DNA of 64,000 nucleotides. It comes from Paraburkholderia sp. Tr-20389. GTDB lineage: Bacteria > Pseudomonadota > Gammaproteobacteria > Burkholderiales > Burkholderiaceae. The DNA is taken from contig NZ_JAAGPD010000007.1 of assembly GCF_017104565.1 (NCBI RefSeq), positions 62,001-126,000 of the forward strand, read 5' to 3'. Below the pieces are notes generated by a model, which did not search any database, had not been told where the DNA came from, and was given only the letters and a program-made list of their open reading frames with translations. Below, piece after piece: positions 39,157-48,186 of the stretch; within the stretch, counting starts at the first letter, position 1, and the number at the start of each line of letters is the position of its first letter. The position numbers and the translations under genes were made by a program.

Positions 39157-40772
39157 GCGCGAACGTGAAGCACTACGACGGGCCGCTGCTCGAACTCGAT
39201 CATCTGCGCGTGACGTTCGGCGACACGGTTGCAGTCGACGACGTATCGCTGTCGATCGCGCGCGGCGAACGTGTGGCGCTGGTCGGTGAGTCCGGCTCGG
39301 GCAAGAGCGTGACGGCGCTGTCCATCCTGCGTCTGCTGAACGACGCGCAGACGAGCGGCACGGTGCGCTTCGACGGCGAAGACCTGTTGACGAAAAGCGA
39401 GCGCGAGATGCGCGGTCTGCGCGGCTCCGATATCGCGATGATCTTTCAGGAGCCGATGACGGCGCTCAACCCGCTGTACACGGTCGGCGAGCAGATTGCC
39501 GAAACTATCGTGCTGCACGACGGTGTGAGTGCCGGCGAAGCGCGCAAGCGTGCCGTCGCGCTGCTCGAACGCACGGGGATCACGGAGCCGGGCAAGCGCG
39601 TCAACAGTTATCCGCACCAGTTGTCGGGCGGACAGCGGCAGCGCGCGATGATCGCGATGGCACTGGCTTGTCGCCCGCGTCTGCTGCTCGCAGACGAACC
39701 GACGACGGCGCTCGATGTGACGATCCGCGCACAGATCGTCGACCTGCTGCTCGAACTGCAGCGCGACGAAGCCGAAAAGCGCGGCATGGCCGTGCTGCTG
39801 ATCACGCACGACCTGAACCTCGTGAGGCACTTCGCGCAACGCGTCGCGGTGATGGAGAAGGGCGTGCTGGTCGAAAGCGGCGCTGTCGACACACTATTCG
39901 AATCACCGCAGCATCCGTACACGCAGCGTCTGCTGCAGAGCCGTCCGGAGCGCACGGTGGTGCCCGTGCTGCCGATCGCTCCCGTGCTGCTCGACGCGCG
40001 CGATGTGTCGGTCGATTTCAAGACGAAGCTGCCCGGCTTCGCGGGCTGGTTCCGCGCGGGGCACTTTCGCGCGGTGGCGGACGCGACGGTGTCGTTGCGG
40101 CAGGGGGAGACGCTCGGCATCGTCGGCGAATCGGGATCGGGAAAATCGACCCTGGCGATGGCGCTGCTCGGCCTGCAAAAGACTTCTCACGGCGCAATCG
40201 AGTTTCAGGGCAGGGCGCTCGGCAGTTATCGGGGACGAGATCAGACGGCGCTGCGCTCGAACATGCAGGTCGTCTTTCAGGATCCTTTTAGTTCACTTTC
40301 ACCGCGACAGACGATCGAACGGATCGTCGGCGAAGGGCTCGCGTTGCACCGGCCGCAACTCGCCGCCGACGCGCGCCGTGAGAAGGTCGTGTCCGTGCTG
40401 CGCGAAGTGGGGATCGACCGCACGGCGCTGCACCGCTATCCGCACGAGTTTTCGGGCGGGCAGCGGCAGCGCATCGCGATTGCGCGCGCACTGGTGCTGG
40501 AACCGCGCATCCTGATTCTCGACGAACCGACGAGCGCGCTCGATGTGTCGATCCAGCAACAGGTGTTGAAGCTGCTCGCGGGTCTGCAACGCAAATACAA
40601 CCTGGGTTTCGTGTTCATCAGCCACGATCTGGCCGTGATCGGCGCGATGGCGCACCGCGTCGCGGTGATGCAAAACGGGGAGATCGTCGAGTCGGGCGCC
40701 GTCGAGCAGATCTTCGGCGAGCCTACCCATCCTTACACGCGAAAGCTGCTGAAAGCCGCCTTCACGAATTGA
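39153..40772 (+). CDS. yejF: Peptide ABC transporter dual ATPase YejF-like
   Basis: A 539-residue fusion of two ABC ATPase domains energising the YejABE importer. Domain 1: [43 protein letters not shown]. Domain 2: [45 protein letters not shown]. The last ~20 residues of each half have the oligopeptide-ATPase type C-terminus ([19 protein letters not shown]). The start is GTG 39153, overlapping the yejE stop as GTGA; an in-frame longer frame lies inside yejE and is rejected. Confidence 0.94.
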   Translation: MSANVKHYDGPLLELDHLRVTFGDTVAVDDVSLSIARGERVALVGESGSGKSVTALSILRLLNDAQTSGTVRFDGEDLLTKSEREMRGLRGSDIAMIFQEPMTALNPLYTVGEQIAETIVLHDGVSAGEARKRAVALLERTGITEPGKRVNSYPHQLSGGQRQRAMIAMALACRPRLLLADEPTTALDVTIRAQIVDLLLELQRDEAEKRGMAVLLITHDLNLVRHFAQRVAVMEKGVLVESGAVDTLFESPQHPYTQRLLQSRPERTVVPVLPIAPVLLDARDVSVDFKTKLPGFAGWFRAGHFRAVADATVSLRQGETLGIVGESGSGKSTLAMALLGLQKTSHGAIEFQGRALGSYRGRDQTALRSNMQVVFQDPFSSLSPRQTIERIVGEGLALHRPQLAADARREKVVSVLREVGIDRTALHRYPHEFSGGQRQRIAIARALVLEPRILILDEPTSALDVSIQQQVLKLLAGLQRKYNLGFVFISHDLAVIGAMAHRVAVMQNGEIVESGAVEQIFGEPTHPYTRKLLKAAFTN

Positions 40773-40818
40773 CATTCACCAATTGGGTGCGCCTAGTCAT
40801 TGATTTTTTCTATTTGTT

Positions 40819-40847
40819 TTGACATAGGAATACTTACTGGCTAGTAT
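40819..40847 (+). promoter_or_regulatory. Sigma-70 promoter for the NlpC/P60 gene
   Basis: A perfect TTGACA (40819-40824), exactly 17 bp of spacer and TAGTAT (40842-40847) lie in an AT-rich stretch 87 bp upstream of the NlpC/P60 start. Confidence 0.7.
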
Positions 40848-40933
40848 CGACCAAACTTTTTTTCGTAGCCTGTTGATTTACAGGCAAAAACTACCGCGGA
40901 CACCCGCGATAACCAAGACCAACCACCAGACCA

Positions 40934-41605
40934 ATGCAGCACCGAAATCTAACCCAGGCTTGCACGCGCGTCGTCGCCGGGATGTTCATTGGCGTACTGA
41001 TGGCCGCAGCTCCCGGCGCTTTCGCCGATGAAGTAAGCAGCTTTAACCAGAATGCCTCATTTTCGACCTCTTCCGGGTCGAATTCAGTGTCCTCCACCAC
41101 ACAAAACACGCAAAGCGCCGCCTCGAATTCCGAGAGTGGCGCTCGTTCGTTTCTGTCCGGCATGGCCGGCAAGGCGGGTGATGTGGTGGTCGGCGCCCTC
41201 AACATGATCGGCGTGCGTTACCGCTGGGGCGGCGATACGCCGGACTCCGGCCTCGATTGCAGCGGCTTCGTGCGCTACGTGTTCCAGGACACGCTGGGCA
41301 TGGCCCTGCCGCGCCGCGCGGAAGAAATGAGCCGTGTCGGCGAGAAGGTTCGGGTTTCCGACCTGAAGCCGGGCGATCTCGTGTTCTTCAATACGATGCG
41401 TCGCACGTTCTCGCACGTTGGCATCTACATCGGCGACAACAAGTTCGTGCATTCGCCGTCGACGGGCAGCACGATCCGCGTCGACGACATGGATGACGGC
41501 TACTGGGAAAAGCGCTTCACGGGCGCACGCCGCATCGAGACCACGGTGCCGCAGCAGCAGGACCTGCGTCAGCGTGTGAGCGCGACGATCGGTGGCAGCA
41601 ACTAA
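40934..41605 (+). CDS. Exported NlpC/P60 family cell-wall peptidase
   Basis: A 223-residue secreted peptidoglycan endopeptidase. The signal peptide ends near AFA-DE (residue 32), followed by a Ser/Asn-rich linker. The NlpC/P60 domain has catalytic Cys109 in SGLDCSGFVRYVF, His161 in RTFSHVGIYIGDNKF and His173 in KFVHSPS, the family triad pattern. Such enzymes cut stem-peptide bonds in the periplasm during wall growth. It is transcribed alone from a strong promoter and ends in a strong hairpin. Confidence 0.93.
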   Translation: MQHRNLTQACTRVVAGMFIGVLMAAAPGAFADEVSSFNQNASFSTSSGSNSVSSTTQNTQSAASNSESGARSFLSGMAGKAGDVVVGALNMIGVRYRWGGDTPDSGLDCSGFVRYVFQDTLGMALPRRAEEMSRVGEKVRVSDLKPGDLVFFNTMRRTFSHVGIYIGDNKFVHSPSTGSTIRVDDMDDGYWEKRFTGARRIETTVPQQQDLRQRVSATIGGSN

Positions 41606-41633
41606 GACGATCGTCTACTTGCCGGTTTCAAAA

Positions 41634-41667
41634 CAAAAGGCCCGCTTCATTCGAAGCGGGCCTTTTG
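41634..41667. terminator. Terminator between the NlpC/P60 and patatin genes
   Basis: A 15-bp perfect stem (caaaaggcccgcttc, attc loop, complement) lies 28 bp after the NlpC/P60 stop. The A-rich left and T-rich right arm ends allow it to act on both convergent transcripts. Confidence 0.8.
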
Positions 41668-41691
41668 CGTTCTGCTGTCTGATTTCGCGCG

Positions 41692-42642
41692 TCAAACGGC
41701 GGCAGCCCGTGCCGCCGCCAGCTTGCGCAGCAACTCCGGCGCGGCGCGCGCGGCGGCTTCCTCGCCTGCCAGAATCGCTGCATTGCGTTGTCCGAAATCC
41801 GTGCCGCTCATCGCGTTGAGATTCGGACGAATCACGACGTCGGCGTATTTGTCGAGTTCATACGCCTTGATCGTCTGACCCATGATCGTGAAAGTCTGCA
41901 TCAGCACGTCGAACGAACTTTCCGTGACGGCCGTCTCGGGTCGCGCGGAGATGTCGACGGCGATCACGAAGTCCGCGCCCATTTTTCGGGCGAACGACGC
42001 GGGCACCGGGCTGACGAGGCCGCCGTCGACGTACTCATGTCCGCCGATCTTCACGGGCTCGAACACCGACGGCACGCTCGACGACGCGCGCACCGCGATC
42101 CCCGTGTTGCCGCGCTGGAAGAGAATGGGCTGGCCCGTTTTCAGATCGGTTGCGACGACGCCGAGCGGTTTCGCCATCTTTTCGATCGGGCGATTGTCGA
42201 GGGTCTTGTTCAGATAATTCTGCAGCGCGACGCCTTGTAGAAAGCCGCGCGTGCGAAACGGCATCGCCCAGTCGCTGATCGAGGCTTCGTCCATCGTCAG
42301 CGCGAGCTTGTTCAACGCGAAACCGTTCAGCCCCGATGCATACAGCGCGCCGACCACCGATCCGGCGCTCGTTCCGCAGATCAGATCGACCTGAATGTTG
42401 CGCGCTTCCAGCGCCTTGATCACGCCGATATGCGCAAAGCCGCGCGCGGCGCCGCCGCCGAGCGCGAGGCCGACGCGCAGCGGCCGCTGCGGCCTGATCT
42501 CGGGCGGCGCCGGCGGAACGGTGGCGGTGTTGGACGTGACGTTCTCAGGCTTGCCGCCCGTCGACGCGCAGGCGGACAGGACAGCGGAGGCCGCGGCAAT
42601 CGAGAACGTGCGGCGGGACAAACGTGGTGATGACGGTTTCAA
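41692..42642 (-). CDS. Patatin-like phospholipase, Tat-type lipoprotein
   Basis: Starting at TTG 42642, which has ggag eight bases upstream, the 316-residue product opens with a twin-arginine-like motif (SRRTFS, residues 9-14) and a lipobox LSAC with Cys25, so it is probably a lipoprotein exported folded. The patatin fold shows LALGGGAARGFAHIGV near residues 59-74, nucleophile Ser92 in GTSAG and the DGG triplet in EYVDGGLVSPV. It should hydrolyse phospholipids or acyl esters at the envelope. Earlier in-frame ATGs give a long tail that hides the signal. Confidence 0.85.
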   Translation of the reverse strand: MKPSSPRLSRRTFSIAAASAVLSACASTGGKPENVTSNTATVPPAPPEIRPQRPLRVGLALGGGAARGFAHIGVIKALEARNIQVDLICGTSAGSVVGALYASGLNGFALNKLALTMDEASISDWAMPFRTRGFLQGVALQNYLNKTLDNRPIEKMAKPLGVVATDLKTGQPILFQRGNTGIAVRASSSVPSVFEPVKIGGHEYVDGGLVSPVPASFARKMGADFVIAVDISARPETAVTESSFDVLMQTFTIMGQTIKAYELDKYADVVIRPNLNAMSGTDFGQRNAAILAGEEAAARAAPELLRKLAAARAAAV

Positions 42643-43022
42643 CGAATTCTCCAGCGACGGCGCCGACGTCCATGCGAATGCGTCGCGCCGCGTGTCTTGC
42701 GAGCGTGATCGCCGGCGGGCGATCTTTACGCGCTGCATGAAGTCGAACGGCAGCGCGCGCACATCATAATGCAAAGCGCACGCACGGCGACAATCGGCTG
42801 AAGAAACCGTCTACACGCGGCGAGGCCCGCTTCGAAGCGATCCGCGGCATAAGCGTGCGGCCCGGTGGAAGTGCCGTCGGCGGGTATAATCGGCACTCTC
42901 TTTTTTCATCGCGTTCGCGCTGCCGCCGGCTGCTGTTGCCGTCGCCGGAAGCGAACCGTTTTCGTCGCCGCGCCCGGTATCGCTGTTCGCCGGCGCCGGC
43001 GTCCGTCTTCGAGTTACCGCAC

Positions 43023-44432
43023 ATGACCACTCCCGTTCGCACCCGCTTCGCACCGAGCCCCACCGGCTTCATCCACCTCGGCAACATTCGCTCTGCGCTG
43101 TATCCGTGGGCGTTTGCGCGCAAATCGAAAGGCGTGTTCGTGCTGCGTATCGAGGACACCGACGTCGAGCGATCGACCGAGCAATCCGTCGATGCGATTC
43201 TCGAAGGCATGCAATGGCTTGGCCTCGACTACGACGAAGGCCCGTTCTACCAGATGCAGCGCATGGACCGTTATCGCGAAGTGCTCAAGCAGATGCAGGA
43301 ACAGGGGCTCGTGTATCCGTGCTACATGTCGACTGAAGAACTCGACGCACTGCGCGAGCGCCAGCGCGCCGCCGGCGAGAAGCCGCGTTACGACGGCACG
43401 TGGCGTCCCGAGCCGGGCAAGATGCTGCCCACGCCGCCCGAAGGCGTCGAGCCCGTGCTGCGTTTCCGTAACCCGTTGACGGGCGTCGTCGCGTGGGACG
43501 ATGCCGTGAAGGGCCGCGTCGAAATCTCGAACGAAGAACTCGACGATCTCGTGATCGCTCGACCGGACGGCACGCCGACGTACAACTTCTGCGTGGTCGT
43601 CGACGACCTCGACATGAAGATCACGCACGTGATTCGCGGCGACGACCACGTGAACAACACGCCGCGCCAGATCAACATCCTGCGCGCGCTCGGCGCCGAA
43701 CCGCCCGTCTACGCGCATCTGCCGACGGTGCTGAACGAGCAGGGCGAGAAGATGAGCAAGCGTCATGGCGCGATGAGCGTGATGGGCTATCGCGACGCAG
43801 GCTATCTGCCCGAGGCCGTGCTGAACTATCTGGCGCGACTCGGCTGGTCGCACGGCGACGCCGAAATCTTCTCGCGCGAGCAACTGGTCGAGTGGTTCGA
43901 TCTCGATCATCTGGGCAAGTCGCCCGCGCAGTACGACCACAACAAGCTCAACTGGCTGAACAATCACTACATCAAGGAAGCGGACAATGCGCGTCTCGCC
44001 GGTCTGAGCAAGCCGTTCTTCGCGGCACTCGACATCGACGAAGCGACGCTCGCGAAGGGTGCCGATCTCGTCAGTGTGATTGCGCTGATGAAGGATCGTG
44101 CATCGACGGTGAAGGAGGTCGTCGACAATGCAGCGATGTTCTATCGCGAACCGAATCCGGAAGCGGATGCGCTCGCGCAGCATGTGACGGACGCCGTGCG
44201 CCCGGCGCTGGCCGATCTCGCCGCTGCATTGAGGGCGTGCGAGTGGACGAAGGAGGGCATCGCCGCGGCATTGAAGGCAACGCTCGCCGCGCACAAGCTG
44301 AAGATGCCGCAGCTCGCGATGCCCGTGCGTCTGCTGGTGGCGGGGACCACGCATACGCCGTCCATCGATAGCGTGCTGATGCTGTTCGGTCGCGATGTGG
44401 TGGTGAGCCGCATCGAAAAGGCGCTGGTCTGA
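43023..44432 (+). CDS. gltX: Glutamyl-tRNA synthetase
   Basis: A 469-residue class Ib synthetase. The HIGH-type motif is [19 protein letters not shown] near residues 7-25, and the KMSKS loop is [16 protein letters not shown] near residue 240. The C-terminal anticodon-binding domain is complete. ATG 43023 gives the family N-terminus [15 protein letters not shown]; the 56-residue upstream extension is arginine-rich and not conserved in style. Two tRNA-Glu genes lie just downstream. Confidence 0.97.
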   Translation: MTTPVRTRFAPSPTGFIHLGNIRSALYPWAFARKSKGVFVLRIEDTDVERSTEQSVDAILEGMQWLGLDYDEGPFYQMQRMDRYREVLKQMQEQGLVYPCYMSTEELDALRERQRAAGEKPRYDGTWRPEPGKMLPTPPEGVEPVLRFRNPLTGVVAWDDAVKGRVEISNEELDDLVIARPDGTPTYNFCVVVDDLDMKITHVIRGDDHVNNTPRQINILRALGAEPPVYAHLPTVLNEQGEKMSKRHGAMSVMGYRDAGYLPEAVLNYLARLGWSHGDAEIFSREQLVEWFDLDHLGKSPAQYDHNKLNWLNNHYIKEADNARLAGLSKPFFAALDIDEATLAKGADLVSVIALMKDRASTVKEVVDNAAMFYREPNPEADALAQHVTDAVRPALADLAAALRACEWTKEGIAAALKATLAAHKLKMPQLAMPVRLLVAGTTHTPSIDSVLMLFGRDVVVSRIEKALV

Positions 44433-44527
44433 TTCACGTTCGACGCGACAACGAGCAGGCGAAGCAAGGCCGCGGAGGATGATTGCGCGGCCTCGCAAAA
44501 AAATTGTAGAAAGCTGCTCAAGAGGTA

Positions 44528-44556
44528 TTTACAAAGCGAAAATTGCTCTCTACAAT
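44528..44556 (+). promoter_or_regulatory. Promoter for tRNA-Ala
   Basis: TTTACA (44528-44533), a 17-bp spacer and TACAAT (44551-44556) stand 18 bp before the tRNA-Ala 5' end, a near-consensus sigma-70 promoter. Confidence 0.65.
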
Positions 44557-44574
44557 CTCGCTTCTGTTCTGCAA

Positions 44575-44650
<76 letters not shown>

Positions 44651-44702
44651 TCAGAGCAGAGTGAAGTTCTTCCGGTTAGCTGGAAGTTGTAGAAAAAAAG
44701 AC

Positions 44703-44732
44703 TTCACAAACGGTAGTAAAGCAGTTTAGAAT
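44703..44732 (+). promoter_or_regulatory. Putative promoter for the Glu/Asp tRNA cluster
   Basis: TTCACA (44703-44708) and TAGAAT (44727-44732) are 18 bp apart, 63 bp upstream of the first tRNA-Glu. Confidence 0.5.
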
Positions 44733-44795
44733 AGCGGTCTTCGCTGCTGATGAATGAAGTTAGCAGCAAAATCGAGACAGATCTGAAAAGATTAT

Positions 44796-44871
44796 GTCCC
44801 CTTCGTCTAGAGGCCTAGGACATCACCCTTTCACGGTGAGTACAGGGGTTCGAATCCCCTAGGGGACGCCA
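44796..44871 (+). tRNA. tRNA-Glu (anticodon TTC), copy 1
   Basis: Acceptor gtcccct/aggggac, anticodon stem caccc... with loop ctttcac (anticodon TTC), T arm ggggttcgaatcccc, encoded CCA. Identical in sequence to the copy at 45091-45166. Confidence 0.96.
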
Positions 44872-44947
44872 AATACTGGCGTTGCTTGAGATTCAAGTAA
44901 TGCGCTTGCGAGACATAACCGACGCTCGCAAGTCAGGTAGCAAGACT

Positions 44948-45024
44948 GGAGTGGTAGTTCAGTCGGTTAGAATACCGGCCTGTCACGCCGGGGGTCGCGG
45001 GTTCGAGTCCCGTCCACTCCGCCA
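44948..45024 (+). tRNA. tRNA-Asp (anticodon GTC), copy 1
   Basis: Acceptor ggagtgg/ccactcc, D arm agttcagtcggttagaat, anticodon loop ctgtcac (anticodon GTC), T arm gcgggttcgagtcccgt, encoded CCA. It differs from copy 2 only by a compensated pair in the acceptor stem. Confidence 0.96.
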
Positions 45025-45029
45025 GATTA

Positions 45030-45054
45030 AGCCCGTTCGGTGAGCGGGCTTTTT
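45030..45054 (+). terminator. Terminator-like hairpin after the first tRNA-Asp
   Basis: AGCCCG and CGGGCT pair around a ttcggtgag-type loop, followed by TTTT. It may separate the two Glu-Asp units, so the second pair could have its own promoter or rely on read-through. Confidence 0.55.
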
Positions 45055-45090
45055 CGTTAAAGGTGTAAGCAGTAGTGTGTGAAGTACGTT

Positions 45091-45166
45091 GTCCCCTTCG
45101 TCTAGAGGCCTAGGACATCACCCTTTCACGGTGAGTACAGGGGTTCGAATCCCCTAGGGGACGCCA
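45091..45166 (+). tRNA. tRNA-Glu (anticodon TTC), copy 2
   Basis: Same sequence as the copy at 44796-44871, displaced by 295 bp; all arms and the encoded CCA are intact. Confidence 0.96.
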
Positions 45167-45243
45167 AAATACTGGCGTTGCTTGAGATTCAAGTGATGCG
45201 CTTGCGAGATCTAACCGACGCTCGCAAGTCAGGTAGCAAGACT

Positions 45244-45320
45244 GGAGCGGTAGTTCAGTCGGTTAGAATACCGGCCTGTCACGCCGGGGGTCGCGGGTTC
45301 GAGTCCCGTCCGCTCCGCCA
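45244..45320 (+). tRNA. tRNA-Asp (anticodon GTC), copy 2
   Basis: Intact tRNA-Asp with acceptor ggagcgg/ccgctcc, where copy 1 has ggagtgg/ccactcc; the change is base-pair preserving. The spacer from the preceding tRNA-Glu is nearly the same as in the first pair. Confidence 0.96.
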
Positions 45321-45327
45321 GATCAAG

Positions 45328-45357
45328 AAGCCCGCTGAGTTGTCAGCGGGCTTTTTT
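45328..45357 (+). terminator. Rho-independent terminator after the tRNA cluster
   Basis: The 11-bp stem aagcccgctga, gttg loop and its complement run into TTTTTTG directly after the last tRNA. Confidence 0.88.
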
Positions 45358-45491
45358 GTTTTGCTCTTCCCAATAGATGGTGTCACCCAGGCGCTCGAAC
45401 CTCGGCGTGCGTCGTTGTGGGGCAAACAGCCATTGCCAGCGCGGTCCGCCTGTCTTAACGTTGTGCGGACTGACTCTTACGTCTCCGTGCG

Positions 45492-45956
45492 ATGCTCGAC
45501 CCGACCGACGATCCATCTCCCTTCCATTTGCGCAAGGCCAGCATGGACGACTTCCAGTTCGCCGAGGCGCTGACGCGCAATAACATGGGCGGGTACTACC
45601 GCCGGCATCATCTCGTGTGGCGCAGCGATCTGTTTCTCGCCAGCTGGCGCGAGTCGGAGAACTTCATTCTCGAAGTGGATGGCGAACGCATCGGTGTGCT
45701 GCGCATTACAGAAGAGGGCGACTCGCTGCATATTCGCGACGTGCAGATTGCCGAAGGCCATCGGCGGCGCGGAGCGGGCACCTATCTGCTGGATACGTCG
45801 CATCGCTGGGCTCGGGCGCGTGGTCTCTCTGAACTGCAGTTGCGCGTGTTCGTCGACAATCCTGCCGCGCGTCTTTATCAGCGGATGGGCTACCGTCTTG
45901 CGGGCCCGCGGCTCGCACAGCTCGGCTCGATCCGGCATATGGCGCGGCGCGTCTGA
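45492..45956 (+). CDS. GNAT family N-acetyltransferase
   Basis: A 154-residue acetyl-CoA-dependent acetyltransferase. The acetyl-CoA loop is DVQIAEGHRRRGAGTYLLDT near residues 83-102 (Q/RxxGxG/A pattern), and the C-terminal NPAARLYQRMGYRLAG is the usual last GNAT motif. The substrate is not readable. It follows the tRNA cluster terminator and is convergent with the AraC-type regulator gene. Confidence 0.85.
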   Translation: MLDPTDDPSPFHLRKASMDDFQFAEALTRNNMGGYYRRHHLVWRSDLFLASWRESENFILEVDGERIGVLRITEEGDSLHIRDVQIAEGHRRRGAGTYLLDTSHRWARARGLSELQLRVFVDNPAARLYQRMGYRLAGPRLAQLGSIRHMARRV

Positions 45957-46025
45957 GAGCGTTGCGGGCGCATCGAATTCGCGCTGCTTTTCGGGACGAT
46001 ATGCGCGCAGCGCCCGCGCGTCACG

Positions 46026-46916
46026 TCAACTGGATTCGTCCTCCTCCGCTTCTTCTTCCCGTTCGCGGTCATCGCGTCCGCGTTCCGCGCCGCGCACCAT
46101 GAATGCCCTTGGGCTTTCTCCGAACGCGCGCCGGAACATCGCCGAAAAGGCGCTCTGGCTCTGGTAGCCCAATTCCCGCGCGACGTGCGACAGTGGCCGC
46201 CCCTGACTGAGCAGCGGAATGGCGCGCGCCAGAACGGCCTGCTGACGCCACTGGGAAAAGCTCACCCCCAATTCCTGCCGAAAGAGCCGAGCGATCGTGC
46301 GCGTACTTGCGCCGACTGTCGATGCCCATCGTTCGAGTGAATCGGTATTGGCGGGATCGGCGATGACGGCCTCGCACAATGCACGCAGACGTTTCTCGGT
46401 CGGCATCGGCACGGACAGGGGCAGCGGCTGCGACCGCGTGATCTCGTCGAGCGCCAGCGAACCGAGCAGCCGCTCGCGATCGGGCGCGAGGCCCGGTGTG
46501 TCGAGCGCAGCAATGACTTCGCGCAGCAGCCCCGACACCTCGACGACACGGCAGGCGTCCAGTCCAGCCGGCACGACCGTTTCGTTGACATAGAGCGTGC
46601 GCAGGAACGCCTCTTCGACAATGGCCACCTCATGCAACACGTACGGTGGAATCCAGATCGCGCGGGACGGCGGCACCATCCACGTCGTGCCGAAGGTACC
46701 GACTCGCAGCACGCCGCGCGACGCATACGCGACCTGGGCCCACGCGTGCGTGTGACGCGCGATGCGCACGCCGGCCGGCATGGGCCGCGAGCGCACGCGG
46801 ATGGGATGCGTCGGCGTGGGCGCGAACTCCGGCGGAATGTCCGCGAAATCGACGCGGGTCGATATTTCTGCGGGTGCTTTCGCGGTGGGCGGTGTTGAGC
46901 GGGCAGCTTCGGTCAT
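46026..46916 (-). CDS. AraC-family transcriptional regulator
   Basis: A 296-residue regulator with an N-terminal cupin-type sensor (RHTHAWAQVAYASRGVLRV, WIPPYVLHEV) and a C-terminal AraC DNA-binding pair of helix-turn-helices (LERWASTVGASTRTIARLF; SHVARELGYQSQSAFSAMFR). The last ~20 residues are very acidic (REREEEAEEDESS). ATG 46916 (MTEAARS) is chosen; ATG 46964 is a possible earlier start. It is divergent from the RraA-family gene, which it may control; the ligand is unknown. Confidence 0.87.
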   Translation of the reverse strand: MTEAARSTPPTAKAPAEISTRVDFADIPPEFAPTPTHPIRVRSRPMPAGVRIARHTHAWAQVAYASRGVLRVGTFGTTWMVPPSRAIWIPPYVLHEVAIVEEAFLRTLYVNETVVPAGLDACRVVEVSGLLREVIAALDTPGLAPDRERLLGSLALDEITRSQPLPLSVPMPTEKRLRALCEAVIADPANTDSLERWASTVGASTRTIARLFRQELGVSFSQWRQQAVLARAIPLLSQGRPLSHVARELGYQSQSAFSAMFRRAFGESPRAFMVRGAERGRDDREREEEAEEDESS

Positions 46917-47071
46917 GGCGTGACGGATTGGGCGGCAGGAGAACTGCCGCAAGATGGTTCTCATTGTAGGGTCGCGCGCGTTGTCCGCCCATTGGCCGAA
47001 CGGACGATGCGACATCGAAAGAATGGCGCGGCATAATGCACCGGACTCGTTCGATCAGCAGGAGGAACCCA

Positions 47072-47566
47072 ATGAACTTCGCAACGGCAGATCTGTGTGA
47101 CGCACACGAAGACCAACTGACTGCGGGAACGCTGCGCGTGCTCGATCCCGTGTTCAGCCGGTTTGGGCGCGCGCAGTGTTTCGGCGGCGAGGCCGTTACG
47201 CTCAAGGTCTTCGAAGACAATACGCTCGTGCGCGCGACGCTCGAAGAGAAAGGCGCGGGCCGGGTGCTGGTCGTCGACGGCGGCGGCAGCCTGCGCTGCG
47301 CACTCGTGGGCGGCAACCTGGGCAAGCTGGGCGAGAAGAACGGTTGGGCGGGCATCGTCGTGTTCGGTTGCGTGCGCGATACGCTCGAACTGAATGAATG
47401 CAACCTCGGCATCGTCGCGCTTGCAACCCATCCGCAACGCAGCCAGAAACGCGGCGGCGGCGAGCGTGACGTGCCCGTGCGATTGCCGGGCTCGGCCGTG
47501 CGGCCGGGTGAGTGGATTTACGCGGACAGCGACGGCGTGCTGGTGGCGAGCGCGCCGCTCGTCTGA
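47072..47566 (+). CDS. rraA: RraA family protein (RNase E inhibitor-like or HMG/oxaloacetate aldolase)
   Basis: A 164-residue RraA-fold protein. In E. coli, RraA binds and restrains RNase E; close relatives are 4-hydroxy-4-methyl-2-oxoglutarate aldolases. The metal/substrate pattern GGN...RD is visible in [20 protein letters not shown] followed by [10 protein letters not shown], which suits the aldolase-competent class, so either role is possible. A perfect aggagg ribosome site precedes ATG 47072. A cyclotransferase-like gene follows after 53 bp. Confidence 0.85.
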   Translation: MNFATADLCDAHEDQLTAGTLRVLDPVFSRFGRAQCFGGEAVTLKVFEDNTLVRATLEEKGAGRVLVVDGGGSLRCALVGGNLGKLGEKNGWAGIVVFGCVRDTLELNECNLGIVALATHPQRSQKRGGGERDVPVRLPGSAVRPGEWIYADSDGVLVASAPLV

Positions 47567-47619
47567 CGCCTCGTACGATCGGCAATCCGATCGGTATCTG
47601 GAAAGAGGGTAGTGGACTG

Positions 47620-48027
47620 ATGCAAAACGTGTTTGTGTACGGCACCTTGCGTGCCGGCGAGATCAACGATATCGGCGCCGCGGCGGCGCGCAACGATATC
47701 TCGGCGCCGACGCTGCTCGGTGCGGCCACCTTGCGTGGCCGTCTGTTCGACTTCGGCGCGTATCCGGGCTTCGTGCCCGACGACGCAGGCATTCATGTGC
47801 GCGGCGACGTCTATGAAATCGACGACGAACTCGTGGCCGTGCTCGACGAGATCGAGGAGATCTATCCGGGCGTCGAGGGGCTGTTCATGCCGCGCGAAGT
47901 GACCGTCGACATCGAAGGCTTGCCCGTCACATGCCGTTACTATCCGGTGCAGCGGGACGCCGTCAAGGGACTGCCGGAAATCCGCGGCGGCGATTGGGTC
48001 GAGCATCGGCGCTCGAACGCGCGCTGA
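47620..48027 (+). CDS. Gamma-glutamylcyclotransferase family protein
   Basis: A 135-residue GGCT-fold protein (AIG2/YtfP-like). The signature VFVYGTLRAGEIND lies at residues 4-17 and the likely catalytic acid at EIEEIYPG near residue 84. Family members open gamma-glutamyl amines or dipeptides to 5-oxoproline; the exact substrate is unknown. The start is ATG 47620 after a gaggg site; the longer frame overlaps rraA. Convergent with aceB. Confidence 0.83.
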   Translation: MQNVFVYGTLRAGEINDIGAAAARNDISAPTLLGAATLRGRLFDFGAYPGFVPDDAGIHVRGDVYEIDDELVAVLDEIEEIYPGVEGLFMPREVTVDIEGLPVTCRYYPVQRDAVKGLPEIRGGDWVEHRRSNAR

Positions 48028-48043
48028 TCACCAGAACGATCGC

Positions 48044-48085
48044 CAAAAAAGAATGGCCCAGCAGGCATGACGCCCGCCAGGCCAT
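48044..48085 (-). terminator. Rho-independent terminator after aceB
   Basis: On the minus strand a 14-bp stem with three G-U pairs (atggcctggcgggc with gcctgctgggccat, gtcat loop) is followed by TCTTTTTTGG. It lies ~100 bp beyond the aceB stop. Confidence 0.65.
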
Positions 48086-48186
48086 CCCGGTCGGTCAACC
48101 GTTGAAACTACGCGCCGTGTGCCGTAGCCGGCGCTCGCCGACGAGCGTCACTGCGTCGAGCGTCAGCGCGGTAAACATCGCGTCGT

